Numbered from the stretch's first letter, positions 10,524-19,372 are shown. The stretch is DNA of 64,000 nucleotides from Streptomyces sp. JH34 (GCF_029428875.1 NZ_JAJSOO010000001.1:744001-808000); one strand, 5' to 3'. Notes: generated by a model from the letters alone, not told the origin. Numbers and translations: made by a program.

Positions 10524-10670
10524 TCAGAGCATCCAGGACGCCAGCGTGACGGCCATGGACACGGTCCAGCCGACTCCGGCGAGGACGCCCAGGCTCATAC
10601 CCACAGCCATACCGCGCTGGGAGAGACGTACGGTTCCGGTGCTCATCTGAGGTGCCTGGTGGTCGATCAT
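10524..10670 (-). CDS. Small single-span membrane protein, 48 residues
   Basis: A short frame encodes MIDHQAPQMSTGTVRLSQRG followed by one hydrophobic segment (about residues 20-47) that ends WML. A second possible start, ATG 10646, gives a 40-residue product. Neither start has a strong ribosome binding site. The hydrophobic segment and the position between two real genes favour a genuine small protein, but I do not recognise a family. A weak 5-bp hairpin (10511-10523) lies between its stop and the convergent reductase gene. Confidence 0.45.
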   Translation of the reverse strand: MIDHQAPQMSTGTVRLSQRGMAVGMSLGVLAGVGWTVSMAVTLASWML

Positions 10671-10719
10671 GTGTACAAGCCTGCCCCTGATGTTCGACGA
10701 AGAACATCCGTTCTTGTAC

Positions 10720-11433
10720 TCAGTCGGCAACAGAACCGTCAGCGGGTCCCCGTCCGTCGGCGATCGCTTCCCGGAGGGCGGACCGGCACAGGGCGTCGGC
10801 CCTGCGTGTTGTCTCCGGCTGGCGGAAGTCGCAGGCCAGCGCGAGCGTGTGGGCGCAGGCGTTGTCCAGTGTGACGCGGTGGCCGACGGAGACGAAGAGG
10901 GGCTTCGTGGCGTCCCGCGTGCGCAGCGCGCGTCCCACTTCCTCGTCCCCGTCGAGGAGGGGGGTGAAGTCGCCACGCCGGGGGCCGGGTTGCTCGTAAG
11001 TGAAGGTGAAGGGGTTCTTCGCGACGCCGATGACCGGCAGCCCGGTGAGCACACCGAGGTGGCTGGCGAGTCCGAACCTGCGCGGATGGGCCAGCCCGTA
11101 GCCGTCGCAGACGACGAGCCCGGGGTCGGCCGGCAGGCTCTCCAGCGCTGACAGGACCGCCGGGATCTCACGGAAGGCCAGGAGGCCGGGGACGTACGGG
11201 AACGTCACCCGGCCCTCGGCGGTCGACTCGGCGACCACCTCCAGGGTCGCCGCGTCCAGGACGACGACCGCCGCGACGACGAGGTCCCGTTCGTCGTCGT
11301 AGGCGACGTCGACCCCGGTGACGTGGCCGGTCCCGGGCGGCGGACCCGGCTCGTCGAGCACCACCCGGGCACGCAACGCGTCCTGGACGGCACGGGCTTC
11401 GGCCTCGTCGGCGGGCATCCGGAAAGTCGTCAT
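10720..11433 (-). CDS. nfi: Endonuclease V (deoxyinosine 3' endonuclease)
   Basis: This is a 237-residue DNA repair enzyme that nicks the second phosphodiester bond 3' to deoxyinosine. The three metal-binding acids are visible: D42 in GVDVAYDDE, E89 in YVPGLLAFREIP and D110 in VCDGYGLAHPRRFG. The YVPGLLAFRE and HPRRFGLASHLG stretches are hallmarks of the family. Length is normal. It stands alone on the minus strand, with no repair partner adjacent. Confidence 0.96.
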   Translation of the reverse strand: MTTFRMPADEAEARAVQDALRARVVLDEPGPPPGTGHVTGVDVAYDDERDLVVAAVVVLDAATLEVVAESTAEGRVTFPYVPGLLAFREIPAVLSALESLPADPGLVVCDGYGLAHPRRFGLASHLGVLTGLPVIGVAKNPFTFTYEQPGPRRGDFTPLLDGDEEVGRALRTRDATKPLFVSVGHRVTLDNACAHTLALACDFRQPETTRRADALCRSALREAIADGRGPADGSVAD

Positions 11434-11501
11434 GACCGGTCAGTCTAGGAGCCCTGCGGCCTGGCGATCATGTGCCCGGCCGGCTGGTCCGCCCCCGCGG
11501 T

Positions 11502-12011
11502 TCAGCCGACGGTGACGGTGTAGGTGACCCGCTCGGGAGCCGGGGCCGGGGCGGCCGTCCCGGTGGTCGGAGTGGCGGAGGGTCCGGTCGTCCCGGGAGG
11601 CAGCGTGGACGTGTTGCCCTTGCACGTGGTGAAGGTGCAGTGCAGCAGCGTGAACCGGGTGGTCCCCTTGCCCTTGGCCTCGAAGGTGAAGGTCAGCCGG
11701 CCACCGGCACCGGCCGCCGGGGCGTTACCGGAGTCCGACGCGAAGTCCCGGCCGAGGTCGACCAGCACCGAGCCGTCGGGCTCGGGGTCGACCAGGTACC
11801 AGTACTCCCGGGTGGAGGCGTTCTGGTCGACGGTGAGCGTGAAGCGCTCGCCCGGCCGGGCAGTGATGTCGGTGTCCTTCACCGGATGGCTCGTGGTACC
11901 CGGTTCGCCGGTGCCCCCGCCACACCCCGTGGCGAGAGCGAGGAACACGGCAGCCGCGACGGCGGCACCGCCGTCGCGGACGAGGGACGATGTGCGCGTC
12001 GGTGAGATCAC
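11502..12011 (-). CDS. Lipoprotein with chagasin-like (I42) inhibitor fold
   Basis: This is a predicted membrane-anchored lipoprotein with a hydrophobic signal ending in the lipobox LATGC. The mature part carries NASTREYWYLV, resembling the NPTTGYxW loop of chagasin-type cysteine protease inhibitors. A later stretch, GRLTFTFEAKGKGTTRFTLLHC, resembles the second conserved strand. A Thr/Pro/Ala tail follows. GTG 12011 gives a conventional signal peptide; GTG 12062 would add 17 residues. Inhibitor function is inferred from motif resemblance, and the canonical Gly-Tyr is altered to Glu-Tyr. Confidence 0.55.
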   Translation of the reverse strand: MISPTRTSSLVRDGGAAVAAAVFLALATGCGGGTGEPGTTSHPVKDTDITARPGERFTLTVDQNASTREYWYLVDPEPDGSVLVDLGRDFASDSGNAPAAGAGGRLTFTFEAKGKGTTRFTLLHCTFTTCKGNTSTLPPGTTGPSATPTTGTAAPAPAPERVTYTVTVG

Positions 12012-12177
12012 TGGTGTAAGCCTTGCCCGTGTGGCCGTCGTTGAAGTCGTCCCGGCGGCCACGCATCGGGGGCGCGGTCGCGCTGCCAGTTTAGGGGGCC
12101 GCCGGACCGCACACCGCTGGACAGACGGCCCGGCCTGTCACTCGGAGAACGAGCTCACGCGGTCGGTGCCCGGGGCT

Positions 12178-13263
12178 CTACCGCAGGCGCGCGACCCGGC
12201 CCTTCTCGCCGGCGGCCCAGCACCCGCCGTCCGCGGCGCAGTCGACCGTGTCGTACGAGCCGGTGTCCACGGTCCGCCAGGTGCGGCCGCCGTCGCGCGT
12301 GACATCGGTTCCGGTCGGGCCCACGGCGAGCGCCGACCGCGGGCTGTGCGGCAGCCATGCGACGCCGGACCGGTAGGCGGGCGGCGGGGCGTCCGCGCGC
12401 CGCCAGCTCCGTCCTCCGTCGCCGGTGACGGACGCGGCGTCCGAAGACACCTGGTCCGCCCGGTAGTCGCCGCCCACCGCGATGCCGTGCGTCCGGTCGC
12501 GGAAGGCGAGAGCGAACACCCCGCGCGCCGGATCCCCCGCCGGGATGGGTGACGCGGCCTCCGTCCAGGTCAGACCGCGGTCACGGGAGTGCAGCACCCG
12601 GGCGGTCGCAGCGCCACCGGTGGCGAGCCACACGTCGCTGCTGCCCGAACTGACGAGACACTGGCCGCTCGCCGCGAACCCGGCCTCACCGGGCTGCGCC
12701 TCGGGCATCCCCGCGTCGGGAAGCACTTGCCAGTTCCGCCCGCCGTCCGAGGTCGACAGGATGCGGAACCTCCCGGCCACCGGATCGCTCATCGCGAGGC
12801 CGTGACGGCTGTCGAAGAAGGCCAGACAGTCGTAGAAGGCCCGGGCGTCGGTGTTGCGGAAGGACTCGGTCCAGGTCGCGCCGCCGTCCTCGGTGCGGAA
12901 CACCCGGGAGGCCTCGCCCTCGCCGATGGACAGCGCCACCGCCCGCCGCCGGTCGAAGGCCTCGATGTCACGGAACTCCAGCCCCGCCGCGGCGGCCGGC
13001 GAGACATCGTGCCAGTGGTGCCCGCCGTCCGTGGTGCGCAGTACCGTGCCCCCGGAGCCGGCGACCCAGGCGGCGTCGTGGCCGACGGCGGCGAGGCCGC
13101 GGAAGCGGGCGTCCGTACCCGTGCCGGTGAGCACCCACCCCGGGTCCCGTCCCTGGTGCCCGCCGGGTGCGGCCTGCGCCGTCGGTGCGGCGAGCACGGC
13201 CGTCACCGCCGCACCGCACAGCACCGGAGCGATCAGCCTTCTCATCTTCCCCATGGCCTTCAT
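12178..13263 (-). CDS. Secreted BNR/Ycf48-like beta-propeller protein
   Basis: This is a 361-residue exported protein. The signal peptide is MKAMGKMRRLIAPVLCGAAV, cleaved near AQA-APGG. Repeated BNR-type boxes (TTDGGHHWHDV, TEDGGATWTES, STSDGGRNWQVLP, SRDRGLTWTEA, TGDGGRSWRRA, TRDGGRTWRTV) build a sialidase-like or photosystem II assembly factor-like propeller. No sialidase catalytic set is evident, so an enzymatic role should not be assumed. Several nearby ATGs (13263, 13254, 13245) compete as start. Confidence 0.82.
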   Translation of the reverse strand: MKAMGKMRRLIAPVLCGAAVTAVLAAPTAQAAPGGHQGRDPGWVLTGTGTDARFRGLAAVGHDAAWVAGSGGTVLRTTDGGHHWHDVSPAAAAGLEFRDIEAFDRRRAVALSIGEGEASRVFRTEDGGATWTESFRNTDARAFYDCLAFFDSRHGLAMSDPVAGRFRILSTSDGGRNWQVLPDAGMPEAQPGEAGFAASGQCLVSSGSSDVWLATGGAATARVLHSRDRGLTWTEAASPIPAGDPARGVFALAFRDRTHGIAVGGDYRADQVSSDAASVTGDGGRSWRRADAPPPAYRSGVAWLPHSPRSALAVGPTGTDVTRDGGRTWRTVDTGSYDTVDCAADGGCWAAGEKGRVARLR

Positions 13264-13448
13264 GGCGCTGGAAGCTAACCCACCGTCCGGCGGGCGTCCA
13301 GGGTGCACTCACCGAAACGGGGCAGTTGATCAGAGGGGGGGTGGGGGCGGTGACGCAGCTCACGCCGCCCGGCAGTGCACGGATGGAGACGTTCCGTCGT
13401 CTACTCCAATGCCGGGAACCGTTCGTCCGAGGCGAGAGGGAGCAGGTC

Positions 13449-13865
13449 TTGTCCACCGTAATCGAGCAGTCCGTGCAGGCACGCATGGTCGCGTCCGCAC
13501 CGCGCATGGAGACGCTGCCCGCCACCCTGCACTACGACCGCAAGGACCCCTTCGCCGTCCGCATTGCGTTCCCGGCGCCCGCGACCCTCGAAGGCACCGA
13601 GGTGTCCTGGGAGTTCTCCCGCGAGCTGCTCACCACGGGCATGGACGCGCCGGCCGGCGCCGGCGACGTGCGGGTCCGGCCGTTCGGGTACGACCGCACG
13701 GTCCTGGAGTTCCACGCGGTCGAGGGCATCGCGATGGTCCACGTGCGGACGTCGGAGCTGCGCCGCTTCCTGAAGCGGGCGCAGGAACTCGTCCCGGTCG
13801 GGGACGAGTACCTGTTCCTGGACCTGGACGGCGATCTGACCGATCTGCTGGGCGGTCCCGCCTGA
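13449..13865 (+). CDS. SsgA-like protein (SALP), sporulation and cell-division regulator
   Basis: This is a 138-residue member of the SALP family, unique to sporulating actinomycetes, which steers septum placement and wall remodelling. Conserved features are MSTVIEQSVQARMVASAPRM at the N-terminus, LHYDRKDPFAVRIAFP, the VSWEFSRELL strand, and PFGYDRTVLEFH. TTG 13449 is preceded by AGGGAG (13437-13442). The genes around it and their order recall the Streptomyces coelicolor ssgD neighbourhood, so it may be SsgD; I did not assign the symbol. Confidence 0.92.
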   Translation: MSTVIEQSVQARMVASAPRMETLPATLHYDRKDPFAVRIAFPAPATLEGTEVSWEFSRELLTTGMDAPAGAGDVRVRPFGYDRTVLEFHAVEGIAMVHVRTSELRRFLKRAQELVPVGDEYLFLDLDGDLTDLLGGPA

Positions 13866-14163
13866 GAGGCGGCGCCTCCCTTCCCGCTCGCCCCGGGGCG
13901 TCAGGAGACGGGTGCAAGCAGGATGGACAAGGCTGCTTCGCCCGGCGTCCCCGGTGGCGCCCCGGCCCGTAATCCGGTTGCCCGGTGCCCGGGTCCGCTC
14001 GTAACGTCATCGGTGTCCCTGTCGTCGTCGGATCGGAGAAGGACGTTGCTCCACATCTGAGGTGTCCGCTCACCGCACCGCGCGCCCTGCCGCGCCGTGC
14101 GACGCGTGACCCCGGTGTCCGAGCCGTTCTCCGTGATTCCTTCGACACAGCCGGGAGACCCTT
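13866..14163 (+). promoter_or_regulatory. Intergenic leader upstream of the ABC-F gene
   Basis: This stretch of about 300 bases holds a small hairpin after the SALP gene (13866-13878). It also has a weak possible promoter: TTGCCC (13978-13983), 18 bases, then TAACGT (14002-14007). Such a promoter would give the ABC-F mRNA a leader of about 150 bases, as expected if expression were controlled by attenuation. I see no clear leader peptide. Confidence 0.3.
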
Positions 14164-15810
14164 GTGTCCGCATCCACCACGCACATCCTCTGTTCCTCCC
14201 TCTCGTTCGCCTGGCCCGACGGGAGCGAGGTCTTCGACGGCTTGCAACTGACCTTGGGAAGTGGCCGCACCGGACTGATCGGGCTCAACGGCTGCGGGAA
14301 GTCGACGCTGTTGCGGCTGATCGCCGGTGAACTCGGGCCGACGGAAGGACACATCAGGACCGTCGGCGACATCGGCCACCTCCCTCAGGACATCACCCTG
14401 GACACCGGGCTCCGGGTGGACGAGGTGCTGGGTGTCGCCACGACGCGCGCGGCGCTCCTCGCCATCGAGGGGGGCGACGCCGACGAGGCGCACTTCGCCG
14501 CCGTCGGGGACGACTGGGACGTCGAGGAGCGCGCCCGCGCGGTGCTCGACCAGCTGGGCATGTCCGGTACCGGCCTCGACCGCACCGTCGGGGAGCTGTC
14601 CGGCGGCGAGTGCGTGCTGCTGCGGCTGGCGGCCCTGCTGCTGGCACGGCCTTCCGTTCTCCTCCTGGACGAGCCGACCAACAACCTCGATGTGTACGCC
14701 CGACGGCGGCTGTACGACGCCGTCGACGCCTGGGCCGGAGTACTGGTGGTGGTCAGCCACGACCGGGAGTTGCTGGAGCGGGTGGACCGGATCGCGGACC
14801 TCCGCGACGGCTCGGTCACCTGCTACGGCGGCAACCTGTCGGCCTACGAGGAGGCGCTGGCCGTGAAACAGGAGGCAGCCGAGCGGATGGTGCGGGTCGC
14901 GGAGGCCGACGTGCGGCGCCAGAAGCGTGAACTCGCCGACGCGCACGTCAAGCTCTCCCGGCGCAAGCGGTACGGGCAGAAGATGTGGGACACCAAGCGT
15001 GAGCCGAAGGCCGTGATGGGCCAGCGCAAGCAGACCGCCCAGGAGTCGGCCGGCAAGCACCGCGTCATGCATTCGGAACGGCTGGCGGACGCGGAGGGAC
15101 GTCTCGACGAGGCGGTCGACGCGGTGAGGGACGACGAGGCGATCCGGATCGAGCTGCCGCACACCCGGGTCCATCCGGGCCGGGGCGTGCTGGTGCTCCG
15201 GGACCTCGAACTCGCCCACGGCGCACGGCTGCGCGGCGAGTGGGATCTGCGCGGACCGGAGCGGATCGCCCTGATCGGCCGCAACGGCGCGGGGAAGACG
15301 ACACTGCTGCGCACGATCGCGGGCGCGCTGGATCCGGTTTCCGGCGAGGCGGCCCCGCTGGTACCGGTGGGCTTCCTGCCGCAGCGTCTCGACGTCCTCG
15401 ACGACGCGCTGTCCCTGGTGGAGAACGTGGCACGTGTCGCGCCGGGGGCCACGGACAACGACATCCGGGCGAGGCTGGCACACTTCTTGTTCAAGGGCGG
15501 GCGGGCGGACCACCCGGCCGGGACGCTCTCGGGGGGCGAGCGCCTGCGCGCGACCCTGGCGGCGCTGCTCCTCGCGGATCCGGCTCCTCAATTGCTGATG
15601 CTGGACGAGCCCACGAACAGCCTCGACCTGTCCGGTGTGCGCCGCCTGTCGTCGGCTTTGGAGGCGTACGAGGGGGCGCTGATCGTGGCGAGCCACGACA
15701 TGCCCTTCCTTGAGTCGCTGGGAATCACCCGGTGGCTGCTGCTGGACACGGATGGACTCCGGGACATCGACTCCGGGAAGCTGCCGGGAACCGGCGGCGC
15801 AGGTGCCTGA
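14164..15810 (+). CDS. ABC-F family ATP-binding protein (two ABC domains, no membrane spans)
   Basis: This is a 548-residue soluble protein with two nucleotide-binding domains. Walker A motifs are GLNGCGKST (first) and GRNGAGKTT (second), signatures are ELSGGECVLLRLA and LSGGERLRATLA, and Walker B motifs are LLLDEPTNNLDV and LMLDEPTNSLDL. The charged inter-domain linker (about 225-300) fits the P-site tRNA interaction motif of ABC-F proteins. Members act on ribosomes, either in translation quality control or in protection from macrolide, lincosamide or pleuromutilin drugs. GTG 14164 has GGGAG upstream. Which role applies here is not decidable from sequence. Confidence 0.93.
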   Translation: MSASTTHILCSSLSFAWPDGSEVFDGLQLTLGSGRTGLIGLNGCGKSTLLRLIAGELGPTEGHIRTVGDIGHLPQDITLDTGLRVDEVLGVATTRAALLAIEGGDADEAHFAAVGDDWDVEERARAVLDQLGMSGTGLDRTVGELSGGECVLLRLAALLLARPSVLLLDEPTNNLDVYARRRLYDAVDAWAGVLVVVSHDRELLERVDRIADLRDGSVTCYGGNLSAYEEALAVKQEAAERMVRVAEADVRRQKRELADAHVKLSRRKRYGQKMWDTKREPKAVMGQRKQTAQESAGKHRVMHSERLADAEGRLDEAVDAVRDDEAIRIELPHTRVHPGRGVLVLRDLELAHGARLRGEWDLRGPERIALIGRNGAGKTTLLRTIAGALDPVSGEAAPLVPVGFLPQRLDVLDDALSLVENVARVAPGATDNDIRARLAHFLFKGGRADHPAGTLSGGERLRATLAALLLADPAPQLLMLDEPTNSLDLSGVRRLSSALEAYEGALIVASHDMPFLESLGITRWLLLDTDGLRDIDSGKLPGTGGAGA

Positions 15811-15906
15811 CTGGTCCACCCCGGAACGACCTCAACCTGCATGGATGACAATGAGTGAGCACACACCGCGAGGGCCGGGCTTGGCTGCGGCCTTACCGCC
15901 GCCTTA

Positions 15907-15939
15907 ACCTACGGTCACGTAACCTACGAAGCCGTAGGT
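15907..15939 (+). promoter_or_regulatory. Repeat and palindrome operator upstream of the desaturase
   Basis: ACCTACG occurs at 15907-15913 and again at 15922-15928, 15 bases apart. The second copy pairs with CGTAGGT (15933-15939) across a 4-base spacer to make an 18-base palindrome. It ends 25 bases before the desaturase GTG. The layout suits a TetR-type repressor responsive to fatty acid or acyl-CoA status; the binding protein is not identified. Confidence 0.6.
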
Positions 15940-15964
15940 AATTCTCCCGTCCCCAGGAGCCCCC

Positions 15965-16942
15965 GTGACGATCACCTCTCCCCACCTCGGCAGTTCGAAG
16001 GCGTGGACAGACGCCCAGCTGCTGTACGCACTGGAGGAGGTGGTGGAGAAGGAACTCAACCGCCATCTCAAGGTCGCCAAGGACTGGATGCCCCACGAGT
16101 ACGTGCCGTTCTCCGACGGCCGTAACTTCCCCGGATACTTCGAGGACGGGGAGGCGTGGGAGACCAGCCAGTCCAAGGTCACCGACATCGGGCGTATCGC
16201 GCTCGTCGTGAACCTGCTGACCGAGGACAACCTCCCCAGCTACCACCACGAGATCGCCTCGCTCTTCGGCCGCGACGGCGCCTGGGGCACCTGGGTGCAC
16301 CGCTGGACGGCGGAGGAGGGCCGGCACGGCATCGTGATGCGCGACTACCTGCTCACCTCGCGCGCCGTGGACCCGGACAAGCTCGAGCAGTTCCGCATGG
16401 CGCACATGGCCGAGGGCTTCGAGTCCGACAACCGTCACTCCATGCTGCACTCCGTGGCGTACGTCGCCTTCCAGGAGCTGGCGACCCGCGTCTCGCACCG
16501 CAACACCGGCCACCAGTCGGGCGACCCCGTCTGCGACCGGATGCTGGCCCGGATCGCGACCGACGAGAACCTGCACATGGTCTTCTACCGCAATCTGCTG
16601 GGCGCGGCCTTCGACCTCGCCCCGGACCTCACGATGCAGTCCGTGCGTGACGTCGTCGTCAACTTCCGGATGCCCGGACACGGCATGCCCGGCTTCGAGC
16701 GGGCCGCCGCACAGATGGCGATCGGCGAGATCTACAACATGCGCATCCACCACGACGACGTGATCCAGCCCGTCCTGCGTTACCTGAAGGTCCTCGACAT
16801 CGACGGCCTCGGCCCGGAGGGCCTCAAGGCGCAGGAGGAGCTCGGGCTGTACATGAGCGGCCTGGACAGCGAGGCGTCGAAGTTCGACGAGAAGCTGCTG
16901 GCCCGCAAGGCCCGTATGGCGGCCAGGGCCGCCCAGGGCTGA
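15965..16942 (+). CDS. Acyl-ACP desaturase (DesA type, di-iron)
   Basis: This is a 325-residue soluble desaturase that inserts a double bond into acyl-ACP. Di-iron ligands are visible in TEDNLPSYHHEI, WTAEEGRHGIVMRDY and IATDENLHMVFYRN, matching the E...EExxH...E...ExxH pattern. GTG 15965 follows AGGAG (15955-15959). Length and domain order match actinobacterial DesA proteins. The upstream ACCTACG palindrome implies regulated expression, consistent with control of membrane fluidity. Confidence 0.95.
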   Translation: MTITSPHLGSSKAWTDAQLLYALEEVVEKELNRHLKVAKDWMPHEYVPFSDGRNFPGYFEDGEAWETSQSKVTDIGRIALVVNLLTEDNLPSYHHEIASLFGRDGAWGTWVHRWTAEEGRHGIVMRDYLLTSRAVDPDKLEQFRMAHMAEGFESDNRHSMLHSVAYVAFQELATRVSHRNTGHQSGDPVCDRMLARIATDENLHMVFYRNLLGAAFDLAPDLTMQSVRDVVVNFRMPGHGMPGFERAAAQMAIGEIYNMRIHHDDVIQPVLRYLKVLDIDGLGPEGLKAQEELGLYMSGLDSEASKFDEKLLARKARMAARAAQG

Positions 16943-16996
16943 CACCCGCGGTCCGCCCGGCACGGGCTCGGGATCCGCTCCCCGACCCGCCGTGAG

Positions 16997-17029
16997 GCAG
17001 CGGCGCACGCGTCACGCGTGCGCCGCTGC
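16997..17029. terminator. 15-bp perfect hairpin after the desaturase
   Basis: GCAGCGGCGCACGCG (16997-17011) and its exact complement (17015-17029) flank a 3-base TCA loop. It lies 55 bases after the desaturase stop and before the chitosanase start, and should end desaturase transcription. Confidence 0.8.
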
Positions 17030-17071
17030 TTCACGTCCGGACCGACCCCAGAGCTTGACGGAACGTACTCT

Positions 17072-17977
17072 GTGCCCGTGAAACCTGTGACGCGTCTCCT
17101 TCTCCTCGGCGCACCGATCGCCGTAGTCGCCTCGATCCTGTTCAACGTGAGCGATTCCGAGCCGCCCACGATCACCGGACAGGCCGCTGGAACCGGCAGG
17201 ACCGGCACGCCGACGCCCGAGGCGGCCGTACAGGCCGACGAGCGCGCCGAGGAGATCGACGCGCTGCCGCCCGGGCTCGCCGACCCCGCGATGAAGGAGA
17301 CCGCCTCCCGGCTGGTGGCCAGCGCGGAGGCGTCCACCCTGGACTGGCGCAGCCAGTACGCGGCGATCGAGGACGTGGGTGACGGGACCGGCTACACCGC
17401 CGGCATAGTCGGCTTCTGCTCCGGTACGAACGACATGCTGCAACTGGTCGAGGCCTACACCGAGGAGCACCCGGACAATCCGCTCGCCGCGTTCCTCCCC
17501 GCCCTGCGCGAGGTGGACGGCACGGACTCGCACGAGGGCCTGGACCCCGGCTTCACCGACGCGTGGCGCCGGGCGGCGGAGGACCAGGCCTTCCGGGACG
17601 CCCAGGACGCGACGCGCGACCGGCTGTACTTCGAGCCCGCGGTCCGGCTGGCGAAGATGGACGGCCTCGGCACCCTGGGCCAGTTCGTCTACTACGACGC
17701 GATGGTCCTGCACGGCCCGGGCGTGGAGGCGAACGGCTTCTACGGCATCCGGGACGCGGCGATGGAGTCGGCGGACACGGCGGCGGAGGGCGGCGACGAG
17801 ACCTCGTACCTGAACGCCTTCCTCGACGAGAGCCGGTCGGCGATCAAGGCCCGCAAGGTGCAGCGCGACACGACGCGGATCGACACGGCACAGCGGGTGT
17901 TCCTGCGCGAGGGCAACCTCGGACTGGAGAAGCCGCTGGTGTGGCGGGTCTACGGGGAGACCTTCCGGATCACGTGA
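17072..17977 (+). CDS. csn: Chitosanase, glycoside hydrolase family 46
   Basis: This is a 301-residue endo-chitosanase. The catalytic acids of GH46 are present: E86 in LVASAEASTLDW and D104 in EDVGDGTGYTAG. Their 18-residue spacing matches the Streptomyces N174 enzyme. Other shared blocks are GFCSGTNDMLQLVEAYT, LGQFVYYDAMVLHGPG and GGDETSYLNAFLD. The N-terminal hydrophobic segment (about 8-25) lacks a clear cleavage site, and a Thr/Gly/Pro linker follows, so the enzyme may be surface-anchored rather than freely secreted. GTG 17072 was chosen; GTG 17078 is also possible. Confidence 0.95.
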   Translation: MPVKPVTRLLLLGAPIAVVASILFNVSDSEPPTITGQAAGTGRTGTPTPEAAVQADERAEEIDALPPGLADPAMKETASRLVASAEASTLDWRSQYAAIEDVGDGTGYTAGIVGFCSGTNDMLQLVEAYTEEHPDNPLAAFLPALREVDGTDSHEGLDPGFTDAWRRAAEDQAFRDAQDATRDRLYFEPAVRLAKMDGLGTLGQFVYYDAMVLHGPGVEANGFYGIRDAAMESADTAAEGGDETSYLNAFLDESRSAIKARKVQRDTTRIDTAQRVFLREGNLGLEKPLVWRVYGETFRIT

Positions 17978-18022
17978 CGGGGCGCGCCGACCGGTGACGG
18001 GCCACTCGGCGGACGGTAGGCC

Positions 18023-18052
18023 GGTCCCGGCGTACCGCACCGTCCCGGGACC
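18023..18052. terminator. 8-bp hairpin between chitosanase and the wbl gene
   Basis: GGTCCCGG (18023-18030) pairs with CCGGGACC (18045-18052) across a 14-base loop, in the 83-base gap between two convergent genes. It is a plausible bidirectional terminator. Confidence 0.5.
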
Positions 18053-18060
18053 GCCGGTCC

Positions 18061-18312
18061 TCAGCCCCGGCTGCGCCGGCCTCTGCGCAGCCGGTCCCGC
18101 TCCTTCTCGGAGAGGCCGCCCCAGACGCCGAAGCGCTCGTCGTGGGTGAGCGCGTACTCCAGGCAGGCGACCCGGCCCTCGCAGGCGTTGCACAACTGCT
18201 TGGCCTCACGGGTGGAGCTGCCCGGCGCCGGGAAGAAGAACTCCGGCCCGGCCTGCGCGCACAGCGCGGTCTCCTGCCAGGTGAGCTCGTCGGTCATGGT
18301 GTTGATCGGCAT
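18061..18312 (-). CDS. WhiB-like (Wbl) iron-sulfur transcription factor
   Basis: This is an 83-residue Wbl protein. Four cysteines that ligate a [4Fe-4S] cluster are present in ALCAQ, QLCNAC and VACLEYAL, followed by the Wbl signature FGVWGGLSEKERDRLRR and a basic tail (RRGRRSRG) for DNA contact. ATG 18312 is proposed; ATG 18297 gives 78 residues, closer to WhiB itself. Neither has a strong ribosome binding site. Wbl proteins act with the principal sigma factor in development or stress. Confidence 0.92.
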   Translation of the reverse strand: MPINTMTDELTWQETALCAQAGPEFFFPAPGSSTREAKQLCNACEGRVACLEYALTHDERFGVWGGLSEKERDRLRRGRRSRG

Positions 18313-18433
18313 GACGCACACGATGCCCGGTGGCGATAAACATGTGATCAACGATGGTTCAACGACCGGTCCGGCCGCAGGCTCCGCGCGCCCGGCGGGG
18401 CCGGTCTCACGGGGATTCCCGCAGGTCGGGAAC

Positions 18434-19225
18434 CTACGGCATCGGAGCGGGCTTGATCAATGCGAAGGTCGCTCCCGCCGGGTCGGCGAGGGTCGCGATC
18501 CGGCCGACTTCCGGCAGATCCGTGGCGGCCATGGTCACCCGCCCGCCCAGCCGCTCCGCGGCGGACACCGTGGCGTCGGTGTCGTCCACGGCGAAGTACG
18601 GCAGCCAGTGCGGTCCGGCCGCGGTCTCGCTCGGCACCTGGTCGAGGGGCACGAGTCCCCCGAAGGCGGACTCGTCGTTGTCCGTGCCCGCGGGCCGGAC
18701 GACCGTGTAGGAACCACCGGGGAAGCTCATCTGGTTGGTCTGCCATCCGAAGACCGTGTGGAAGAACGCGGCCGCCGAGGGCACGTCCGGGGTGTACAGC
18801 TCGGACCAGATCAAAGAACCGGGTTCCATGATCATGCCGAGGCCGGGGTTCGTGCCGGGCTGCCAGACCCCGAAGTACGCGCCGTTGTTGTCGGTGAAGC
18901 CGCCCATGCGTCCGTAGTCGAGCACGTCCATCGGCGGGAAGGCCGCCGTGCCCCCGGCCTGCTCGACCGTCCGGGCGGTGGCGTCGGCGTCGGGGGTCTG
19001 GAAGTAGACCGACCAGGAGGGCTTTCCCTGGCCCTCGGGCACGGTCATCACGCCCGCGACGGTCCTGCCCCGCAGTTGGTACGTCCCGTAGCCGCCGGTC
19101 TCGGGGCCGCCGGGCAGCAGCTCCCAGCCGAAGAGGCCGTTGTAGAAGGTCGTGGCCGCGTCGATGTCGGGCGTGCCGAGATCGACCCAGTCGGGGGCGC
19201 CGGTCTCGAAGGACGGGTCGAGCAT
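18434..19225 (-). CDS. Two-domain VOC (glyoxalase/bleomycin resistance fold) protein
   Basis: This is a 263-residue protein made of two vicinal-oxygen-chelate domains, each opening with a similar strand: WVDLGTPDIDAATTFYNGLF (about 13) and IWSELYTPDVPSAAAFF (about 138). It resembles the CFP30B-type hydroxylase or antigen group of actinobacteria. ATG 19225 has GAGGAG upstream. Substrate is unknown. Confidence 0.88.
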   Translation of the reverse strand: MLDPSFETGAPDWVDLGTPDIDAATTFYNGLFGWELLPGGPETGGYGTYQLRGRTVAGVMTVPEGQGKPSWSVYFQTPDADATARTVEQAGGTAAFPPMDVLDYGRMGGFTDNNGAYFGVWQPGTNPGLGMIMEPGSLIWSELYTPDVPSAAAFFHTVFGWQTNQMSFPGGSYTVVRPAGTDNDESAFGGLVPLDQVPSETAAGPHWLPYFAVDDTDATVSAAERLGGRVTMAATDLPEVGRIATLADPAGATFALIKPAPMP

Positions 19226-19330
19226 GGTGTGCTCCTCGGGCGGATCCTGTGCCTCGCGTGGTCCTCACGCCAGGCTTCGCTCACCCTCCGAGTCTGGCAC
19301 CGGGCACGGACCACCGCAGTTCCGGCGTGC

Positions 19331-19372
19331 CGGCCGGGCGGGGGGCCGGCCGGCCGGGGGGCCGGCGCCGGA
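19331..19372. terminator. GGCC-rich inverted repeats downstream of the laccase
   Basis: Alternating CCGG and GGCC blocks in the 200-base gap between the laccase stop and the VOC start can fold in several registers into a GC-only hairpin. It probably terminates the laccase transcript; nothing else is evident in this gap apart from the VOC ribosome binding site. Confidence 0.4.
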
